Assembly: GCF_024622975.1 (NCBI RefSeq)
Contig: NZ_JANJZT010000002.1
Span: 202,805-266,804, forward strand
Source of the DNA: Blautia caecimuris
GTDB lineage: Bacteria; Bacillota; Clostridia; Lachnospirales; Lachnospiraceae
Length of the DNA stretch: 64,000 nucleotides
Direction: 5' to 3'
Shown: positions 61,891-64,000 of the stretch, in pieces
How positions within the stretch are numbered: the first letter of the stretch is position 1
Layout of the letters: the number at the start of each line of letters is the position of its first letter
Translations under genes and position numbers: made by a program
The notes under the pieces: model-generated
Database searches by the model: none
The model's input: only the letters and a program-made list of their open reading frames with translations
What the model was told of the DNA's origin: nothing

Positions 61891-62744
61891 TGGTATATCG
61901 ATTCATTGACAAAAATAAGGAGCAATTTGGCTTAAGATGGTTGTGCAGACATTTTAAGATTAGTCTTAATTGTTACTACAATTATCTGAAAGATACGAAA
62001 AGAGATTATTACGAGCAAAGATTTATGGTTTATGAAAGGATAAAGTATATCTATTACAACAATAATAGAACTATTGGATATCGGCCTATGAAAATCTTTC
62101 TACAAAGATATGGTATACATCTGAGTACAACAACCATCCATAAATATATGAATAAGGATCTTAATCTGTCTGCTATAGTTATGAGAAAAAAGCCAGGTTA
62201 CAAAAGCTGTAAAAAACATAAAATCTTTGATAATCTCTTAAAACAAAACTTCAACGTCGATGAAAAAAATAAGATTTGGTGCACTGATTTTACATATATG
62301 CGTCAGCCTAATGGTAAGTTTCGATATAACTGTACCATTATGGATTTATTTGACAGATCTGCTATAGCATCAGTCAATAGCGACTACATAAATACAGAAC
62401 TTGCAATAGAAACACTTACGGAAGCCCTAAAAAAAGAAAAACCAAGCAATGGAATACTTCTGCACAGCGATCAGGGAGTACAATATACATCTTGGGAGTT
62501 TGTCAATTTTTGCAAGGATAACGGCGTAATTCAAAGTATGAGCAAGGCTGGCTGTCCTTATGATAATGCGCCAATGGAAAGATTTTATAATACTTTCAAA
62601 AATTATTTTTACTATAGATATACTTTTGAAAGTGTTGAGCAGTTAGATGAAATGACAAAGCAATACATTAACTGGTACAACTATGTGAGACCTCATTCAA
62701 CGAATAACTATATGACACCAATGGAGTTTCGATATAGAGCATGA
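61890..62744 (+). CDS. IS3-family transposase OrfB (element A)
   Basis: 284 residues, GTG start overlapping the orfA stop. DDE catalytic triad: Asp133 (WCTDFTYM), Asp194 (HSDQGVQY), Glu230 (NAPMERFYNTFKNYFYYR). HTH_21 region at RTIGYRPMKIFLQRYG. All catalytic residues are present, so this copy could be active; element B is only distantly related. Confidence 0.93.
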   Translation: MVYRFIDKNKEQFGLRWLCRHFKISLNCYYNYLKDTKRDYYEQRFMVYERIKYIYYNNNRTIGYRPMKIFLQRYGIHLSTTTIHKYMNKDLNLSAIVMRKKPGYKSCKKHKIFDNLLKQNFNVDEKNKIWCTDFTYMRQPNGKFRYNCTIMDLFDRSAIASVNSDYINTELAIETLTEALKKEKPSNGILLHSDQGVQYTSWEFVNFCKDNGVIQSMSKAGCPYDNAPMERFYNTFKNYFYYRYTFESVEQLDEMTKQYINWYNYVRPHSTNNYMTPMEFRYRA

Positions 62745-62783
62745 TTTCCGAACAAAGTGTTACCAAAAAGCTTGACCAGTACA

Positions 62784-63234
62784 AACTATTATTGCTGAAC
62801 TTTGCTTCGCAGATTGGTTTCATGATCTGCTTGATACATTGCTGTATCAACCTATCCCATATACATGGGATTCCCAGCGGACGTGTTTTTCCGTTTGGTT
62901 TCGGGATATCTTTCCGTCTTACAGGCTTTGGTCTGTAGCCGTGTTCGCTTCCCGTAACAATAAATCTCACTCTTTTTACCACATCATCAGGAGTTTGACT
63001 CCCAATATCTGTGATGTTCTTTTTGTCTGTTCTTGCCGTGTAGCTGCCTTTGTTCGCTTTGATGTTTCGGTACGCAAGTAAAATGTTATCCCTGCTCAGT
63101 ATCAAATCCATAAGATTCTCAAATACTTCACCGTTCTGACTTTTTTGATATAGTTCATCAAAAGTACCTTGCATTCCGTAGTACTCCGCATGACGCAGGT
63201 CATCTACACATAATGTTTTACTTTTCTTTGGCAT
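62784..63234 (-). pseudogene. group II intron reverse transcriptase, 5' part (right copy)
   Basis: Encodes the N-terminal part of a LtrA-type maturase/RT: MQGTFDELYQKSQNGEVFEN, LILSRDNILLAYRNIKANKG, PKPVRRKDIPKPNGKTRPLG and IWDRLIQQCIKQIMKPICEA. It is cut at 62784 by IS3 element A, after SNNS. The start ATG 63234 has AGGAGGTGATGCCTT. The 142 bp nearest the IS are repeated at 49152-49293. Confidence 0.88.
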
Positions 63235-63499
63235 AAGGCATCACCTCCTCTCGAAAGTGACCCTTTTGGTCTTACTCGTAATCCTTATCATTAGACTGAA
63301 TAATGCCTGTTTATTTCAACCGACTTGTGACCATTCCTCCGAGTTCCTCTTTTTCGCAGAACTCATCATAAGTTCGATCACGGCTTTTCAGCACCAGTTC
63401 ACCTGCTTATTTTCTTCGTCAGGCTACCCTTTCCATCGATGATGCAGTCAAGATTGGCAAGTACCGTATCATTCATCAGCCTGCGAGGAATCTCCACTG
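63235..63499 (-). other. upstream of RT: probable group II intron RNA and unrelated DNA
   Basis: About 265 bp without a supported gene. The part next to the RT could belong to intron RNA domains, but no 5' intron boundary was identified. The frame VEIPRRLMNDTVLANLDCII near 63400-63500 looks coding-like, possibly the host gene interrupted by the intron. Confidence 0.35.
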
Positions 63500-63700
63500 T
63501 CAGCCATCCGGCTCTTCATTAGGCTGTTCCTGTGGCTGTTTTATAGCATCCGGCTGTGGCTGTGGTCTCATATCAAAGACCTTCTTGATGGTCCGCCTTT
63601 CTTCCTTTGCGTTGAGTCCCATCATCTGAAGTCCGGCTACCACCGTCTTCACCGTCTCCGCATCGGTGTCCTCAGTCCAGGAATCATAAGTGTTTCTCAA
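63500..63700 (-). pseudogene. C-terminal fragment of an unidentified protein
   Basis: Frame reads YDSWTEDTDAETVKTVVAGL, then MGLNAKEERRTIKKVFDMR and a Pro/Gln-rich tail. It is preceded in another frame by a Nudix gene end, so its 5' part is missing. It resembles proteins of phage or integrative elements only in style; no family named. Confidence 0.4.
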
Positions 63701-63934
63701 CCAGGGGAATCAATCCCTGATCTGCCGGTAGCCAATCCACACTATATAATGTATCTTTCGTTAACCATGCTGAATCTTCATGTTCTTTCAATACCAAATC
63801 ACCTGATTTAATCTTGCAGATAAAGCAATCCATGGATAAATGGAAGTTTGGATAATCATATTCAACTGTATCCAACAATTTCAGAACTTCAATTTCTGTA
63901 TCAAGTTCTTCTTTGATTTCTCTAACTAGTATAG
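63684..63934 (-). pseudogene. Nudix hydrolase, truncated at its 5' end
   Basis: Readable from about 63934 leftwards: LVREIKEELDTEIEVLKLLD, which contains the REIKEEL part of the Nudix box, then YDYPNFHLSMDCFICKIKSG and HEDSAWLTKDTLYSVDWLPAD. This is the (d)CTP/8-oxo-dGTP diphosphatase type. The N-terminal ~45 residues with the GG part of the box are missing. The stop overlaps the neighbouring fragment by 17 bp. Confidence 0.75.
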
Positions 63935-64000
63935 AATAAATTAAATTTCTGCTATATATTTTTGAGATGATGTATGGTAAAATAGTGTTATCAAAGAAAG

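Larger units (their letters stand above)
61522..62783 (+). mobile_element. IS3-family insertion sequence A, complete (1262 bp)
   Basis: Ends TGTAGTGGTAAACT (left) and, inverted, TGTACTGGTCAAGC (right) share the inner GTAACACNTTGTTCGGA. Two ORFs fill it. Left flank is an IS1182-like gene and right flank a group II intron RT, with no matching short duplication, so flanks were rearranged after insertion. A truncated second copy lies at 49294-49492. Confidence 0.9.

Noticed and set aside
1..64000. tRNA, rRNA and riboswitch genes
   Set aside because: No cloverleaf with GTTCRA-type arm, rRNA stretch or known aptamer core was noticed when reading the gaps. No covariance search could be run, so small RNAs may be missed.

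Overview
The window looks like a chromosome segment of a gut Firmicute of the class Clostridia, most likely family Lachnospiraceae. The reasons are moderate GC, low-GC Gram-positive Shine-Dalgarno sites (AGGAGG) before nearly every gene, the SCIFF peptide/maturase pair next to secDF, the block recJ-apt-rel-(MBL)-hemZ-(HD-GYP)-hisS-aspS, MacB-type pumps with Gram-positive adaptors, and carbohydrate cassettes of the YesM/YesN and CUT1 type. No species can be named from sequence alone.

Layout. (1) 1-6.8 kb: the tail of an OmpR-type response regulator, two tandem paralogous surface proteins (propeller-like N-terminal half plus ABC solute-binding-like C-terminal half), and a sensor histidine kinase. 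(2) 6.9-12.4 kb: a MacB-type pump operon read leftwards: adaptor, ATPase, second adaptor with a large inserted domain, permease. (3) 12.6-13.8 kb: a lipoprotein. (4) 13.9-29.7 kb: a leftward conserved housekeeping run: membrane protein TIGR04086, SCIFF peptide scfA, its radical-SAM maturase scfB, secDF, recJ, apt, rel, MBL hydrolase, hemZ, HD-GYP protein, hisS, aspS. (5) 29.7-36 kb: a sortase-type surface protein, a YdcF-like protein, an amidase, a DUF5688-like protein and a low-molecular-weight tyrosine phosphatase. The AT-rich gaps hold about four copies of a ~142-bp miniature inverted-repeat element.

(6) 36-41 kb: a mobile-element graveyard: the tail of a tyrosine integrase with a cluster of TGGTCTAAA motifs, three tandem serine recombinases of which two lack the catalytic domain, and a decayed gene with two in-frame stops. 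(7) 41-48.9 kb: a lactose cassette (HAD phosphatase, AraC regulator, GPH symporter, LacZ, second AraC regulator). Divergent from the first regulator is a very short transcript-like unit with two mini-ORFs, a hairpin covering the second ribosome site, and a strong terminator. (8) 49-51.8 kb: IS3-family debris, a group II intron RT fragment and a galactose-binding-protein remnant. (9) 51.8-60.6 kb: a CUT1 ABC sugar importer (binding protein, two permeases, MBL hydrolase, no ATPase) and a divergent YesM/YesN two-component system, separated by an IS4-family element with an 8-bp target duplication. (10) 60.7-64 kb: an IS1182-like fragment, a complete IS3-family element, a second truncated group II intron RT, and fragments including a truncated Nudix gene.

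How the parts fit. The IS4 element at 55.9-57.2 kb has nearly the same ends as the 142-bp repeats at 31-35 kb, so it or a relative probably mobilised them. The two carbohydrate cassettes each carry their own regulators and are surrounded by insertion debris, as expected of an exchangeable accessory region next to the stable scfAB-secDF-aspS core. The least explained structures are the mini-ORF unit at 42.9-43.1 kb, the propeller/solute-binding pair beside a split two-component system, and the terminator at 29.7 kb whose 3' arm contains the next gene's ribosome-binding site.
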